Of a DNA stretch of 64,000 nucleotides, positions 16,171 to 25,774 are shown in pieces. The DNA comes from Sphingopyxis sp. PET50 (GTDB taxonomy: Bacteria; Pseudomonadota; Alphaproteobacteria; Sphingomonadales; Sphingomonadaceae): contig NZ_CP104207.1 in the NCBI RefSeq assembly GCF_025244705.1, forward strand, positions 1,550,001 to 1,614,000, in the 5' to 3' direction. The position numbers and the translations under genes are program-made. Position 1 is the first letter of the stretch. Each line of letters opens with the position of its first letter. Below the pieces are notes generated by a model. It was not told where the DNA came from, did no database searches, and worked only from the letters and a program-made list of their open reading frames with translations.

Positions 16171-17511
16171 CTACCCCTTCCCCATCAACTTCATCGCCAT
16201 CCCCGTCAGCGCCTCGGTCGCGGTCTCGATCACCGTGCTCGCCTCGGGCGCCCAGAAGGGCGAGTGGAGGCTCGGCAACGTCCGCCCTTCCTTCTTCGCC
16301 GCTTCATACTCCGCGTGGGGTACGCCGCCGACCCAGATGATCAGGCTCTTCACATCCTTGTTCGCATCGCGCGAGAAGCGGCCGAAATCCTCGCCGCCCA
16401 TCACCGGCGGCATCTGCGTCACCCGCGCCTCGCCGAACTGCGTCTTCAAAAACGCTGCCATTTCCTCGGTGAACTCGGGCGTGTTGTAGGTCGCGGGGGT
16501 ATATTCGTCCTTCTGCACGTTCACCACCGGCATCCGGTCCTCGGGGATGCCCGCCGCGATCGCCTCGCCCTTCGCGATGCGCGCGATCCCGTCGAGCAAA
16601 TGGTTGCGTACCTCGTCCGAATAGCTGCGCACCGTCAGTTGCAGCTTCGCCTCGTCCGAAATGATATTGTGCTTGGCGCCGGCGTGAAAGCTGCCGACGG
16701 TCACCACCGCGCTGTCGAGCGGGCTGATCTCGCGCGACACCAATGTCTGGAGCGCGCCGACGATGCGGCTCGCGAGTACGACCGGATCCTTGGTCGTCTG
16801 CGGATAGGCGCCGTGGCCGCCGACCCCCTTCACTGTGATATCGACGCTGTCGACATTGGCGAGCGCATAGCCCGGCGTATAACCGATCTGCCCCGCCGGA
16901 AACTGCGCCGCATCGTGGAACGCCAGCGCATATTGCGGCTTGGGAAAGCGCGTATACAGCCCGTCCTCCAGCATCATCCGCGCGCCCGCGCCGCGCTCCT
17001 CGGCGGGCTGGCCGATCATCACCAGGGTCCCGGACCATTTCGCCTTGTTCGCCGCCATGCGCCGCGCGACACCGATCCAGGCGGTCATATGCGTGTCGTG
17101 CCCGCACGCGTGCATCACGCCGGTCTCGACGCCTTCCGCCGTCGTCACGCGCACCTTCGACGCGCCGGGCAGGCCCGTCTGTTCGACCACCGGCAGCCCG
17201 TCCATGTCGGCGCGCAGCAGCACCACCGGGCCGGGGCCGTTCTCCATCACCGCGACGATGCCCGTGCCGCCGACCTTTTCGGTGACCTTGAAGCCCAGCT
17301 TGCGCGCCTCGGCAGCGAGGATGCCCGCCGAGCGCACCTCCATGAAGCTCAGTTCGGGGTTGGCGTGGAGGTCGCGATAGATCGCCATCAGCGACGGCAT
17401 GTCCTTCCGGATCTCGGCGCCGATCACGCTGTCGCCGGCCTGCGCCGCCGCCGGTGCCGCGCCAAGGGCCGAAAGCGCAAGCGCCGCTACGCCCGTCAAC
17501 AAAATCCGCAT
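16171..17511 (-). CDS. Secreted M20 family metallo-aminoacylase/amidohydrolase
   Basis: 446 residues with a signal peptide (MRILLTGVAALALSALG, cut after AAAQA). M20 metal-site motifs are present: RADMDGLPV, MHACGHDTH, GQPAEERGAGA with the catalytic and ligand glutamates, and VMGGEDFGRF near the end. The order fits hippurate hydrolase / N-acyl-amino-acid hydrolase relatives, here sent to the periplasm. The start at 17511 is chosen because longer in-frame readings lack a signal peptide and run through the repeat at 17579-17664. Convergent with aqpS, 12 bases away. Confidence 0.88.
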   Translation of the reverse strand: MRILLTGVAALALSALGAAPAAAQAGDSVIGAEIRKDMPSLMAIYRDLHANPELSFMEVRSAGILAAEARKLGFKVTEKVGGTGIVAVMENGPGPVVLLRADMDGLPVVEQTGLPGASKVRVTTAEGVETGVMHACGHDTHMTAWIGVARRMAANKAKWSGTLVMIGQPAEERGAGARMMLEDGLYTRFPKPQYALAFHDAAQFPAGQIGYTPGYALANVDSVDITVKGVGGHGAYPQTTKDPVVLASRIVGALQTLVSREISPLDSAVVTVGSFHAGAKHNIISDEAKLQLTVRSYSDEVRNHLLDGIARIAKGEAIAAGIPEDRMPVVNVQKDEYTPATYNTPEFTEEMAAFLKTQFGEARVTQMPPVMGGEDFGRFSRDANKDVKSLIIWVGGVPHAEYEAAKKEGRTLPSLHSPFWAPEASTVIETATEALTGMAMKLMGKG

Positions 17512-17578
17512 CTTGTTCCCCTGTTTTACGATCCGACCCGAAACGTCGATCCGGCAATCTGCGTCACCATCCCGAAAC

Positions 17579-17664
17579 CGTTCGCCCTGAGCTTGTCGAA
17601 GGGCCGTTCTTCCTTTGCAACACCAAAAAGAAGAACGGTGCTTCGACAAGCTCAGCACGAACGG
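17579..17664. repeat. Inverted repeat of the CCCTGAGCTTGTCGAAGGG type, copy 1
   Basis: Left arm CCGTTCGCCCTGAGCTTGTC..GGCCGTTCTT and right arm AAGAACGG..CTTCGACAAGCTCAGC..GAACGG pair over about 35 bases with a short loop. A second, near-identical copy lies at 61906-61992. Both are intergenic. Confidence 0.85.
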
Positions 17665-17694
17665 ATGAGGGCGAGGGCCAGGAAACATGCCGCT

Positions 17695-18345
17695 CTATCT
17701 TTCCGGCACCAGTTCGATGACGTCCAGCAAGGATTCATAGGCCGGCGCGGGCAGCACCAGCCGCCAGCGATTGTCGCCGATCCGCTCGACCAGCCCCGCC
17801 ATGTCGCGCATCCGGTCGCTGCCGTAATTGACCGGCAATTTCTCGTCGCCGAGCTCGAGCGTGCCGAGAAAGACCTGCCGCGTCAGATTGTCGGGAAAGA
17901 TCAGCCCCACCGGCCGCTGCGACCCCGAAATCTTGACCAGGCTCGCAATCCCCTGCTCGGCCGCGACGCGGCAGCGGAACCAGCCATAGGCGATGAACCC
18001 CAATGTGCCGCCGCCCTGCGCCCCGAGCTTGACCGTGCGGCAGCGATAGTCGCCCGCGGGCAAATGCGGATTGGGCAGCGCCGCGGTCGGCTGCAGCAGC
18101 GCGCCCTCGCGCGCGACCTGCGGACCGAAGCCCTTGGCACGTGCATCGGCCAGCGCGGCTTCCCAGCTCGAATACCAGCTCCGGATGCGCCCCTTGTCCG
18201 CGTCGGTCGCGGTCGCGCGCCAGCCGCCCGCTTCGGCCACGGGCGGATCGGCCGCCGACGGCGGCATCGACGGCACCGTCTGGCACGCCATCAACAGGGG
18301 CGTCGTCAGCACCCCGGCAATCATCGCAATACGACCCCGCTTCAT
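17695..18345 (-). CDS. DUF4893 lipoprotein
   Basis: A 216-residue protein with a lipoprotein signal peptide (hydrophobic stretch then PLLMACQ, lipobox cysteine at residue 21) and a DUF4893-like body: RIRSWYSSWEAALADAR, DYRCRTVKLG, LGFIAYGWFRCRV and GDNRWRLVLPAP. The family is found in sphingomonads and has no known function. It sits upstream of the M20 gene in the same direction, separated by a repeat. Confidence 0.72.
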   Translation of the reverse strand: MKRGRIAMIAGVLTTPLLMACQTVPSMPPSAADPPVAEAGGWRATATDADKGRIRSWYSSWEAALADARAKGFGPQVAREGALLQPTAALPNPHLPAGDYRCRTVKLGAQGGGTLGFIAYGWFRCRVAAEQGIASLVKISGSQRPVGLIFPDNLTRQVFLGTLELGDEKLPVNYGSDRMRDMAGLVERIGDNRWRLVLPAPAYESLLDVIELVPER

Positions 18346-18671
18346 CCGTCTCTCCTGTCCGGTTCGCTGTTAACCTTAGGTGGATGGAGGAAAATGCTCA
18401 AGGCGCCTCTCCCTTGTCTGCAGAGGGGTCACGATGGTGCTGCGACGGGCGATCCGCAGGACGGGGCTTTGGGGTAGATATAAGACATTCAAGTGAAGTC
18501 ACGCCCTCCCCTTCAGGGGAGGGCAGCGAGACTTACGAACTTGTTCGTTAGTCGCAGCGGGTGGGGTCCATCGGCCTTGCGCAAGGCCGATGGACCCCAC
18601 CCCAACCCCTCCCCTGAAGGGGAGGGGCTTTATGGCCCCTCACGCCCGAAATCAGTCATCGGGGTTCACGC
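18346..18671. other. Intergenic region dominated by a repeat cluster
   Basis: The gap between two minus-strand genes. It contains only the repeat cluster at 18503-18627 and short flanks; no gene or RNA was recognised. Confidence 0.4.
18503..18627. repeat. Palindromic repeat cluster with a 40-base perfect palindrome, copy 4
   Basis: Outer hairpins GCCCTCCCCTTCAGGGGAGG (18503-18524) and CCCCTCCCCTGAAGGGGAGG (18606-18627) flank a short ACGAACTTGTTCGT palindrome. They also flank a perfect 40-base palindrome at 18561-18600, whose halves are GTGGGGTCCATCGGCCTTGC and its exact complement. No mismatch is present in the 40 bases. Confidence 0.88.
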
Positions 18672-19457
18672 CTACCCCGCCGTCCACCCGCCATCGACGC
18701 TCAGATTCGCCCCCGTGATATTCGCCGCCTCGTCGCGCGTCAGGAAGGCCGCGAGCGCCGCGACCTGGTCGATCGTCACGAACTGCTTCGTCGGCTGCCC
18801 CGCGAGCAGCACGTCGTTGATCACCTGCTCGCGCGTCATGTGGCGCGCCTTCATCGTGTCGGGAATCTGGTTCTCGACCAGCGGCGTCCAGACATAGCCG
18901 GGGCTGATGCAGTTCACCGTGATGCCGGCGTCGGCGACCTCCAGCGCGACGGTCTTGGTCAGCCCGGCGAGGCCGTGTTTCGCGGTGACATAGGCCGATT
19001 TGAACGGCGAGGCGACGAGCGAATGCGCCGACGCGGTGCCGATGATCCGCCCCCATTTCTTCTTGCGCATCCCCGGCACCGCGTGGCGGATGGTGTGGAA
19101 CGCCGCGGTCAGGTTCAGCGCGATGATCATGTCCCATTTCTCGACCGGAAAGTCCTCGACCGGCGAGACGAACTGCATGCCGGCGTTGTTGACGAGGATA
19201 TCGACCCCGCCGAAATCCTTGTCGGCGCGCGCGAACATCTCCTCGATCGCTTCGGGCCTGGTCAGGTCGGCGCCGTCATAGGCCGCCTTGCCGCCGTTCA
19301 GCACTTCCAGCGCGGTGCGCTCGGCCTCGATCGCCGCGGCCTCGCCGAAGCCGTTGATGATGATATTCGCGCCCGCCGCCGCGAACGCCTTGGCGATGCC
19401 CAGTCCGATGCCCGATGTCGAGCCGGTGACGAGGGCGGTCTTGCCTTTCAGGTGCAT
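18672..19457 (-). CDS. bdhA: 3-hydroxybutyrate dehydrogenase
   Basis: A 261-residue classical short-chain dehydrogenase: TGSTSGIGLGIA (NAD-binding), NNAG, a catalytic Ser in GTASAHSLVASP and YVTAKHG (YxxxK). The later segment ISPGYVWTPLVENQIPD is typical of BdhA, which converts 3-hydroxybutyrate to acetoacetate in polyhydroxybutyrate or ketone-body use. It lies 30 bases after a patatin gene in the same direction, a pairing that suggests lipid or PHB breakdown. Confidence 0.9.
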   Translation of the reverse strand: MHLKGKTALVTGSTSGIGLGIAKAFAAAGANIIINGFGEAAAIEAERTALEVLNGGKAAYDGADLTRPEAIEEMFARADKDFGGVDILVNNAGMQFVSPVEDFPVEKWDMIIALNLTAAFHTIRHAVPGMRKKKWGRIIGTASAHSLVASPFKSAYVTAKHGLAGLTKTVALEVADAGITVNCISPGYVWTPLVENQIPDTMKARHMTREQVINDVLLAGQPTKQFVTIDQVAALAAFLTRDEAANITGANLSVDGGWTAG

Positions 19458-19487
19458 AAGTTGTCCTTCACATCTTGGGGGAGATAA

Positions 19488-20645
19488 TCATCCGTTTTCA
19501 GGGACTTGCTTCGGTTCCAGGCCGCCCGCCTGCACCGCGAAGCTGTTCGAGCGCCCCTCGGCGATACTTTCCGCGAGCAGATGGCCGTCCTTCATCGCCG
19601 CCTCGACCGCCGCGCGGCCCTGCGCCCAATTGGCCTCCATCGTCGCGCGCGAGAATTCGAAATCGCGGGCACCGGTCTGCCATTTCAAGGGGTTATGTAC
19701 CAGCTGCACGACGTTCAGCGCCTTGCAATCGACCATCTTCCGCACCGCCTTGACCTCGGGCAGCTCGCTCACGTCCGGCGGCAACTTCGCCAACATCCGG
19801 TCGATCAGCCGATGCTCCTTCCGCCGCCGCACCAGCCCGTCCGAAATCCGCCGCGTCCGGCTCGAATAGCGGATATCCTTCTCGCGCGACCAGGCCTGCT
19901 CCAGATCGTGCGGACGCTCGCCGCGCGCGGGGAACAGGTCGACCTGGAACACCAGCATGTCCTCGTGCGCCGCCTCGACGACATGCTCAAGCGGCGTGTT
20001 CGACACGAGCCCCCCGTCCCAATACCAGGTGCCGTCGATCTCGATCGGCGGCAGCCCCGGCGGCAATGCCCCGGAAGCAAGAATATGCCGCGCGTCGATC
20101 CGCTCGCTTTGCGTGTCGAAATAACGGAAATTCCCGGTCTCGACCGCGACCGCCCCGACCGACAGCCGTACCTTGCCGTCGTTCAGCCGGTCCCAGTCGA
20201 CCAGCCGGTCGAGCGTCGCGACCAGCGGCGCCGTGTCGTAGAAGCTCACCGCTCCCGGCGCCCGCCGCCCGGCGAGCCCCGGCGGCGGCCAGCGCGGCTT
20301 GAAGAAACCCGGCACCCCGAACGCCATCACCTGCCCCGCCGCGGCAAGATGGTTCCACTCGCGTGCCCAGTCGTTGTCGGGCGTCGGCAGCGAAGGCAGC
20401 GCGGACGACACGCCGTCCCAGAATTCGCGGAGCCTGCCTACCGCCTCGCCGCGCCGGTTGCCTGCGATGATCGCCGCATTGACCGCGCCGATCGAAATCC
20501 CCGCAACCCAATCCAGTTCGATGCCGAGGTCGATCAGGGCTTCGTAGACCCCCGCCTGATACGCACCGAGCGCGCCCCCGCCCTGCAGCACGAGCACGAC
20601 GAGGTCGGGCAACGGCAAGGCGGCTTGGACGGCGCGGCGCGGCAT
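19488..20645 (-). CDS. Patatin-like phospholipase (with DUF3734-like tail)
   Basis: 385 residues. The patatin domain has the oxyanion loop QGGGALGAYQAG (from about residue 21), the nucleophile motif GISIGA (GxSxG) and the DGG acid motif in WYWDGGLVSNTP. The C-terminal part with RRISDGLVRRRKEHRLIDRML resembles the DUF3734 extension. It would hydrolyse acyl esters, perhaps PHB or phospholipid. The start MPRRAVQ at 20645 is chosen over a much longer in-frame reading that runs into the divergent zinc-peptidase gene. Confidence 0.88.
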   Translation of the reverse strand: MPRRAVQAALPLPDLVVLVLQGGGALGAYQAGVYEALIDLGIELDWVAGISIGAVNAAIIAGNRRGEAVGRLREFWDGVSSALPSLPTPDNDWAREWNHLAAAGQVMAFGVPGFFKPRWPPPGLAGRRAPGAVSFYDTAPLVATLDRLVDWDRLNDGKVRLSVGAVAVETGNFRYFDTQSERIDARHILASGALPPGLPPIEIDGTWYWDGGLVSNTPLEHVVEAAHEDMLVFQVDLFPARGERPHDLEQAWSREKDIRYSSRTRRISDGLVRRRKEHRLIDRMLAKLPPDVSELPEVKAVRKMVDCKALNVVQLVHNPLKWQTGARDFEFSRATMEANWAQGRAAVEAAMKDGHLLAESIAEGRSNSFAVQAGGLEPKQVPENG

Positions 20646-20795
20646 GGACTCGGGGTCATCCTTCGGTCGGGGGCGGCGCCGATTGGTGCACCGCAACAGG
20701 GCGTATTGCAAGGCGGACGATGCGAAGCCCCTTCCAATTGCGACACGCTGCTGCCACAACCGATCCGGACGATAAACTTGCGCTGGAGACCCCGA

Positions 20796-21698
20796 ATGCG
20801 CCTCGACGATTATGATCCCGGCGACGATATCCGCGACCTCGGTCGCGGCGGCGGGGGTTTTGGCGGCGGCGGGGGCGGCGGCATGGGCGGCCTGCTCATC
20901 GGGTTGCTGCCGATGCTGCTCGGGCGCAAGATGGGCTGCGGAACGCTTCTGTTGCTTGGCGCGCTCGCCTTTTTCTTCTTCGGCGGCGGGATGAACCTCC
21001 TGTCGGGCGGCGGCGGCACCGTGGACCCACAGGCCGACAGCCGCGGCGGCGCCAATGTCGCCTGCGACACCCAGGCCGAACGTTTCGCGTGCAACGTCTT
21101 CGGATCGACGCACCAGGTGTGGGGCAGCCTGATCAGCGGCTATCGGCGCCCGACGCTCAACTTCTTCACCGACAGCAACACGTCGGGTTGCGGCACGGCG
21201 CAGGCGGCGATGGGACCTTTCTATTGCCCCGCCGACCAGGGCGTCTATCTCGACACCGCCTTTTTCAGTGAATTGGCGAGCCGTTTCGGCGCCGCCGGCG
21301 ACGCGGCGCAGGCCTATGTCGTCGCGCACGAGGTGGGCCACCATATCCAGACGATCACCGGGATTTCCGACCAGGTGCGCCGCGCCCAGCAGCGCGCCTC
21401 GCAGGCCGAGGGCAACGCCTATCAGGTGCGCATGGAATTGCAGGCGGATTGCTACGCCGGCGTCTGGGCGGCAAAGGCGCGCACGAGCGACGGCCAGCCG
21501 GTGATGGAGCCGGGCGACATGGAGGAAGCGATGCGCGCCGCCAATGCGATCGGCGACGACACGCTGATGCGCGCGGCGGGCCAGCGCCCGGTTCCCGAAA
21601 GCTTCACTCACGGGAGCAGCGAGCAGCGCATGACCTGGCTGCGCCGCGGCCTGCAGACCGGAGATCCGCGCCAGTGCGACACGTTCGGCACCATGTGA
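20796..21698 (+). CDS. YpfJ/KPN_02809 family neutral zinc metallopeptidase
   Basis: 300 residues: a glycine-rich cytoplasmic leader, one transmembrane helix (about residues 31-65, GGLLIGLLPMLLG and LLLLGALAFFFFGGG), then a periplasmic neutral zinc metallopeptidase domain with VVAHEVGHHIQ (HExxH) and ELQADCYAGVW, which supplies the third ligand. The family is widely conserved; its substrate is not established. The gene is divergent from the patatin gene, and its stop overlaps the next start (GTGA), so it heads an operon with the amidohydrolase. Confidence 0.88.
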   Translation: MRLDDYDPGDDIRDLGRGGGGFGGGGGGGMGGLLIGLLPMLLGRKMGCGTLLLLGALAFFFFGGGMNLLSGGGGTVDPQADSRGGANVACDTQAERFACNVFGSTHQVWGSLISGYRRPTLNFFTDSNTSGCGTAQAAMGPFYCPADQGVYLDTAFFSELASRFGAAGDAAQAYVVAHEVGHHIQTITGISDQVRRAQQRASQAEGNAYQVRMELQADCYAGVWAAKARTSDGQPVMEPGDMEEAMRAANAIGDDTLMRAAGQRPVPESFTHGSSEQRMTWLRRGLQTGDPRQCDTFGTM

Positions 21699-22958
21699 TC
21701 GCCGCGCTCGCGGCGTCGCTGCTCGTCGCGTCGCCGGCGTCGGCGCAGACGCTGTACCTTCAGGCGGGGCGCCTGATCGACGGCGTCACCGACGAGGTTC
21801 GTACCGGGTATTGCGTCACCATCAAGGACGAACGCATCGCCGATGTCGCGCCATGCGGCAAGGCGCCCGACGGCGCGACCGTGATCGACTGGTCGGCCTA
21901 TACGGTGATGCCCGGCCTGATCGACCTCCACACCCACCTCGCCGACCTGGGGCAGAGCGCCGACCTGGCCGCGCCGATCAAGGCCTCGCCCGCCGAAACC
22001 GCGCTCGTCGGCGCGCGCAACGCGCGGGTCACGCTCGAGGCGGGCTTCACCAGCGTCCGCGACGTCGGCACCTATCGCGGCCTCACCGACGTCGTGCTGC
22101 GCAATGCGATCGAGCGCGGCGATGTGCCGGGTCCGCGCATGTGGGTGGCGGGCGCCTATATCACCATCCCCAAGGGCGGCGGCGAACTCAACGGCGTGGT
22201 TCCGAACGAGGAACTGCCGGCCGACATGCGCCTCGGTGTCGCGGCCACGCCCGAGCAGGCGGCCGAAAAGGCGGCCTATCTGCTCGATCATGGCGCCGAT
22301 TTCATCAAGACCATCGCGACCGGCGCGGTGCTGGCGATCGGAACCGAACCCGGCGCGGTCGAACTCAGCGAGGATTATCTGCGCGCGGTGGTGACCGTCG
22401 CCCATGCGCGCGGCAAGAAAGTCACCGCCCACGCCCATGGCGCCGAGGGGATCAAGAACGCGATCCGCGCCGGAGTCGACAGCATCGAGCATGCCAGCCT
22501 CGCCGACGAGGAAGCGCTGCAAATGGCCAAGGCGCATGGAACCTGGCTGGCGATGGACATCTACAACGGCACCTACATCGACGAGGAAGGCACGCGCGAG
22601 GGCTGGCCCGAGGAATATCTGCGCAAGAACCGCGAGACCACCGACACGCAGCGCGCCGCCTTTCGCCGCGCGGTCGGACTGGGCGTCAACATCGGCTATG
22701 CGACCGACGCCCGGCGTTTATCCGCACGGGCTGAACGCGCGGCAGTTCCGCAACATGGTCAAATATGGAATGACCCCGATGCAAGCGATCCAGGCGGCCA
22801 CCGGCCGCGCCGCCGAGGAGATGGGACGTAGCGACATAGGCGCGATCGTGCCAGGCCGCTACGCCGATATGGTTGCGGTAAGGGCCGATCCGCTTGCGGA
22901 CATCACCGTGCTCGAAAAGATCGACCATGTGATGAAGGGCGGCACGCTGGTGCGATGA
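21695..22958 (+). CDS. Secreted amidohydrolase (prolidase/imidazolonepropionase-like; one frameshift)
   Basis: About 420 residues from a GTG at 21695 that overlaps the preceding stop. A signal peptide (LAASLLVASPASAQ) is followed by metal-dependent amidohydrolase motifs: PGLIDLHTHLADL, a lysine in FIKTIATGAV, KKVTAHAHGAEGI, DSIEHAS and TDAGVYPHG. Relatives act on Xaa-Pro dipeptides or similar amides. The frame breaks at about 22711 (GACGCCCGGCG, one extra C), just within the last metal motif; the length is 3n+1. Its stop overlaps the next gene. Confidence 0.85.
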
Positions 22959-23629
22959 TGCGCGCGCTGCTGGTCGCCACGCTGCTCGCGGCCCCCCTGC
23001 CGGCGATGGCGCAATATGGCGGCGACGAATGGGTCTGCACCGCCAGTGCCAAAGGCGGCCGCGGTGCGCATGTCGATATCGTCGCACAGGTCGATGGCGA
23101 CGGCGAGATATGGTCGCGCTCGATCAGCTGGACGCCCCCGATGCTCGACGCCAGCGCGCCGCAATATCGCGACCTTGGCAATCCGGGCCTCAGCATCCTG
23201 TATGACGATGCCGAGGCCGACGCGATCGGCGAACTGACCGGCGCGATCGGGGATGTGTCGAGCGTCGGCGGTCCCGTCGGTGCGCTCCGCCGCCTGACGC
23301 TCTTCGTGCTGCTCGACGACGGCGACAGCTGGACGGCCGAACTCGAGCCCTTCGGCGTCGCGCAGCAAATCGGACGAAATCCCTTTCGCTACGCCTCGGC
23401 GGAACTCACGAACGCCGATTGGGACGGCGATCCCTACGAAAGTCTCGAAAAAGCCTCGACGGTAACACTGTCGCTGCGCGACACCGCGGGCCGCCCCGTC
23501 GCCCAGGCACGCTACGACCTCGGCGCGAAAGCCGAGCGCGACCGTCTGTTCCGCACCGCCTGGCGCAAGGCCGGGAAAATGGTGAAACAGCCCAAGCAAT
23601 GCGACAAGGCCGGCGGGGAACAGCCCTAG
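22955..23629 (+). CDS. Secreted protein of unknown function
   Basis: 224 residues with a clear signal peptide (MMRALLVATLLAAPLPAMA, cut before QYGGDE). The mature part is acidic with paired cysteines (WVCTAS and KQCDKAGG) and no domain I recognise. The start overlaps the amidohydrolase stop by four bases, so it is probably translated from the same mRNA; a role with the secreted peptidases nearby is a guess only. Confidence 0.6.
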   Translation: MMRALLVATLLAAPLPAMAQYGGDEWVCTASAKGGRGAHVDIVAQVDGDGEIWSRSISWTPPMLDASAPQYRDLGNPGLSILYDDAEADAIGELTGAIGDVSSVGGPVGALRRLTLFVLLDDGDSWTAELEPFGVAQQIGRNPFRYASAELTNADWDGDPYESLEKASTVTLSLRDTAGRPVAQARYDLGAKAERDRLFRTAWRKAGKMVKQPKQCDKAGGEQP

Positions 23630-23686
23630 GTCGAACCCTGGCCGCCATCGGCTTGCATCATGCTCGCGCCGCGCTAAGGCGGTATC

Positions 23687-25762
23687 ATGCGTAACCTTGT
23701 CCTCACCAGCGCCATCGCGCTCGCCGCCGCCCTTTCCACCCCCGCGCTCGCCCGGCCGATGACCGAGGTCGACCTGGCGACGCTCAAGCGGGTGGCCGCC
23801 CCGACCGCGTCGCCCGACGGCCGATGGGTGGTGTATCAGATGACCGAGACCGCGCCCGAAACCTACAAGCGGTCGACCGGGCTGTGGCTAGTCGATCGCA
23901 ACGCAAAGGATGCACAGCCGGTGCGTGTCGCCGACACCGCCGACAAGAATGAAAGCGCCCCCGCCTTCCACCCGGACGGTACGCTCTTCTTCCTCTCCAA
24001 TGCTTCCGGCAAAAGCCAGGTCTGGCGGGTCGATCCGAAGTCGATGACCACGCATGCGGCGATACAGGTGACCGACACCAAGGCCGATGTGTCGGGTTTC
24101 AAACTCTCCCCCGACGGCACGAAATTGCTCGCCTGGGGCGACATCGCAAAGGAATGCACGGCCTTCGGCTGCGATGCCAAGGACAAGGGCGCCCTGCCCG
24201 GCCCCGGCACCGGCCGCCTCTATCAGGACGGCGTCGGCTTCGTGCGCCACTGGGATGAATGGGAGACACCGGGCACCCACAGCCGTCCGTTCGTCTTCAA
24301 TCTCGTGGATGGCAAGGCGACGACCGAACGCCCGGTCGATGCCGGCCTGATCGGCGACAGCCCGTCCAAGCCCTTCGGCGGCGGCGAGGAACTCGCCTGG
24401 GGCGCCGACAGCCGCACCGTCTATTTCACGCTGCGCAAGGCCGACCGCAACGAACCCATGTCGACCAACCTCGACATCTACAGCTGGCTGGTCGACAGCC
24501 GGATGATGCCGGTCAATCTGACCGCGGAGAACGAGGCCACCGACACCCTGCCCACGCCCTCGCCCGACGGCAAATGGCTCGCCTATGCCGCCATGGCGCG
24601 CCCGACCTATGAGGCCGACCGGCAGGTGCTGATGCTCCGCGACCTCGCCACCGGCGAAACGCGCAAGCTGACCGACGCCTGGGACCGCTCGGTCGCCTCG
24701 ATCGCCTGGGCGCCCGACGGCAAGTCGCTCTATGTCACCGCGCAGGACGTGCTCGACCACCCTGTGTTCAAGGTCGATGCCAAGACCGGCAAGGTCGAGA
24801 AGCTGAAGGCGGCGACCGACCAGTGGGAGGGCAATATCGGCGACGTCACCCCGCTTCCCGGCGGCGCCCTGCTCTACAGCCGCAACAGCATCGCCGACCC
24901 GACCGACCTGTTCGTCCGCGACGCCAAGGGCAAGGTCACCCGGCTGACCGACGTCAACAAGGCACAAATGGCCGAGATCGACCCGGTCGACGTCAAGCGC
25001 CTGCAGTTCGCCGGCGCCAATGGCGACACCGTCTGGGGCCAGATCGTCAAGCCGGCAAAAGCCGAGGGCAAGCTGCCCGTCGCCTTCCTGATCCACGGCG
25101 GCCCGCAGTCGAGCTTCGGCAACGCCTGGTCGACGCGCTGGAACCCCCGGCTCTTTTCGGCGCCGGGCTATGCCGCGGTGACGATCGATTTCCACGGCTC
25201 GACCGGCTATGGTCAGGCCTTCACCGACAGCATCAACAAGGATTGGGGCGGCAAGCCGCTCGAAGACCTGAAGCTGGGCCTCGCCGCGGCGGGCAAGCAG
25301 GATGCGGCGCTCGACATTTCCAATGCCTGCGCGCTCGGCGGTTCCTATGGCGGTTACATGGCCAACTGGATCGCCTGCCAGTGGCCCGACGGCTTCAAAT
25401 GCCTTGTGCAGCACGACGGCGTCTTCGACGCGCGCGCCATGGCCTATGAAACCGAGGAGCTATGGTTCGACGAATGGGAGCATGGCGGCCCCTATTACGA
25501 CGTTCCGCAAGAATATGAAAAATGGAACCCGGTGAACCATGTTGCCAAGTGGAAGACCCCGATGCTGGTGATCACCAGCGAAAAGGATTTCCGCATCCCC
25601 TACACGCAGGGCATCGCCAGCTTCACCGCGCTCCAGCGCCGCGGCATCCCGTCGCAGCTGCTGGTCTTTCCCGACGAGAACCACTGGGTGCTGAAGGGCG
25701 CGAACAGCGTGCAATGGTATGGCACGGTGTTCGACTGGATCGGCCGCTATCTGAAACCCTGA
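23687..25762 (+). CDS. S9 family prolyl oligopeptidase (dipeptidyl/acylaminoacyl type)
   Basis: 691 residues: a signal peptide (ALAAALSTPALA), a WD40-like beta-propeller over about residues 40-430 with repeats such as SPDGRWVVYQ, FHPDGTLFF and SPDGKWLAYA, and a C-terminal alpha/beta hydrolase. Catalytic residues can be placed: serine in GGSYGGYMANW, aspartate in EKDFRIPY, histidine in DENHWVLKG. It would cleave short peptides in the periplasm. It lies downstream of the zinc peptidase, amidohydrolase and unknown secreted protein, forming a peptide-degradation cluster. Confidence 0.93.
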   Translation: MRNLVLTSAIALAAALSTPALARPMTEVDLATLKRVAAPTASPDGRWVVYQMTETAPETYKRSTGLWLVDRNAKDAQPVRVADTADKNESAPAFHPDGTLFFLSNASGKSQVWRVDPKSMTTHAAIQVTDTKADVSGFKLSPDGTKLLAWGDIAKECTAFGCDAKDKGALPGPGTGRLYQDGVGFVRHWDEWETPGTHSRPFVFNLVDGKATTERPVDAGLIGDSPSKPFGGGEELAWGADSRTVYFTLRKADRNEPMSTNLDIYSWLVDSRMMPVNLTAENEATDTLPTPSPDGKWLAYAAMARPTYEADRQVLMLRDLATGETRKLTDAWDRSVASIAWAPDGKSLYVTAQDVLDHPVFKVDAKTGKVEKLKAATDQWEGNIGDVTPLPGGALLYSRNSIADPTDLFVRDAKGKVTRLTDVNKAQMAEIDPVDVKRLQFAGANGDTVWGQIVKPAKAEGKLPVAFLIHGGPQSSFGNAWSTRWNPRLFSAPGYAAVTIDFHGSTGYGQAFTDSINKDWGGKPLEDLKLGLAAAGKQDAALDISNACALGGSYGGYMANWIACQWPDGFKCLVQHDGVFDARAMAYETEELWFDEWEHGGPYYDVPQEYEKWNPVNHVAKWKTPMLVITSEKDFRIPYTQGIASFTALQRRGIPSQLLVFPDENHWVLKGANSVQWYGTVFDWIGRYLKP

Positions 25763-25774
25763 CGGCGCACCCGG

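Noticed and set aside
16159-18477. 772-codon open frame on the plus strand
   Set aside because: It runs antisense through the M20 peptidase and DUF4893 genes and across a repeat; low-complexity Arg/His-rich translation with no signature.
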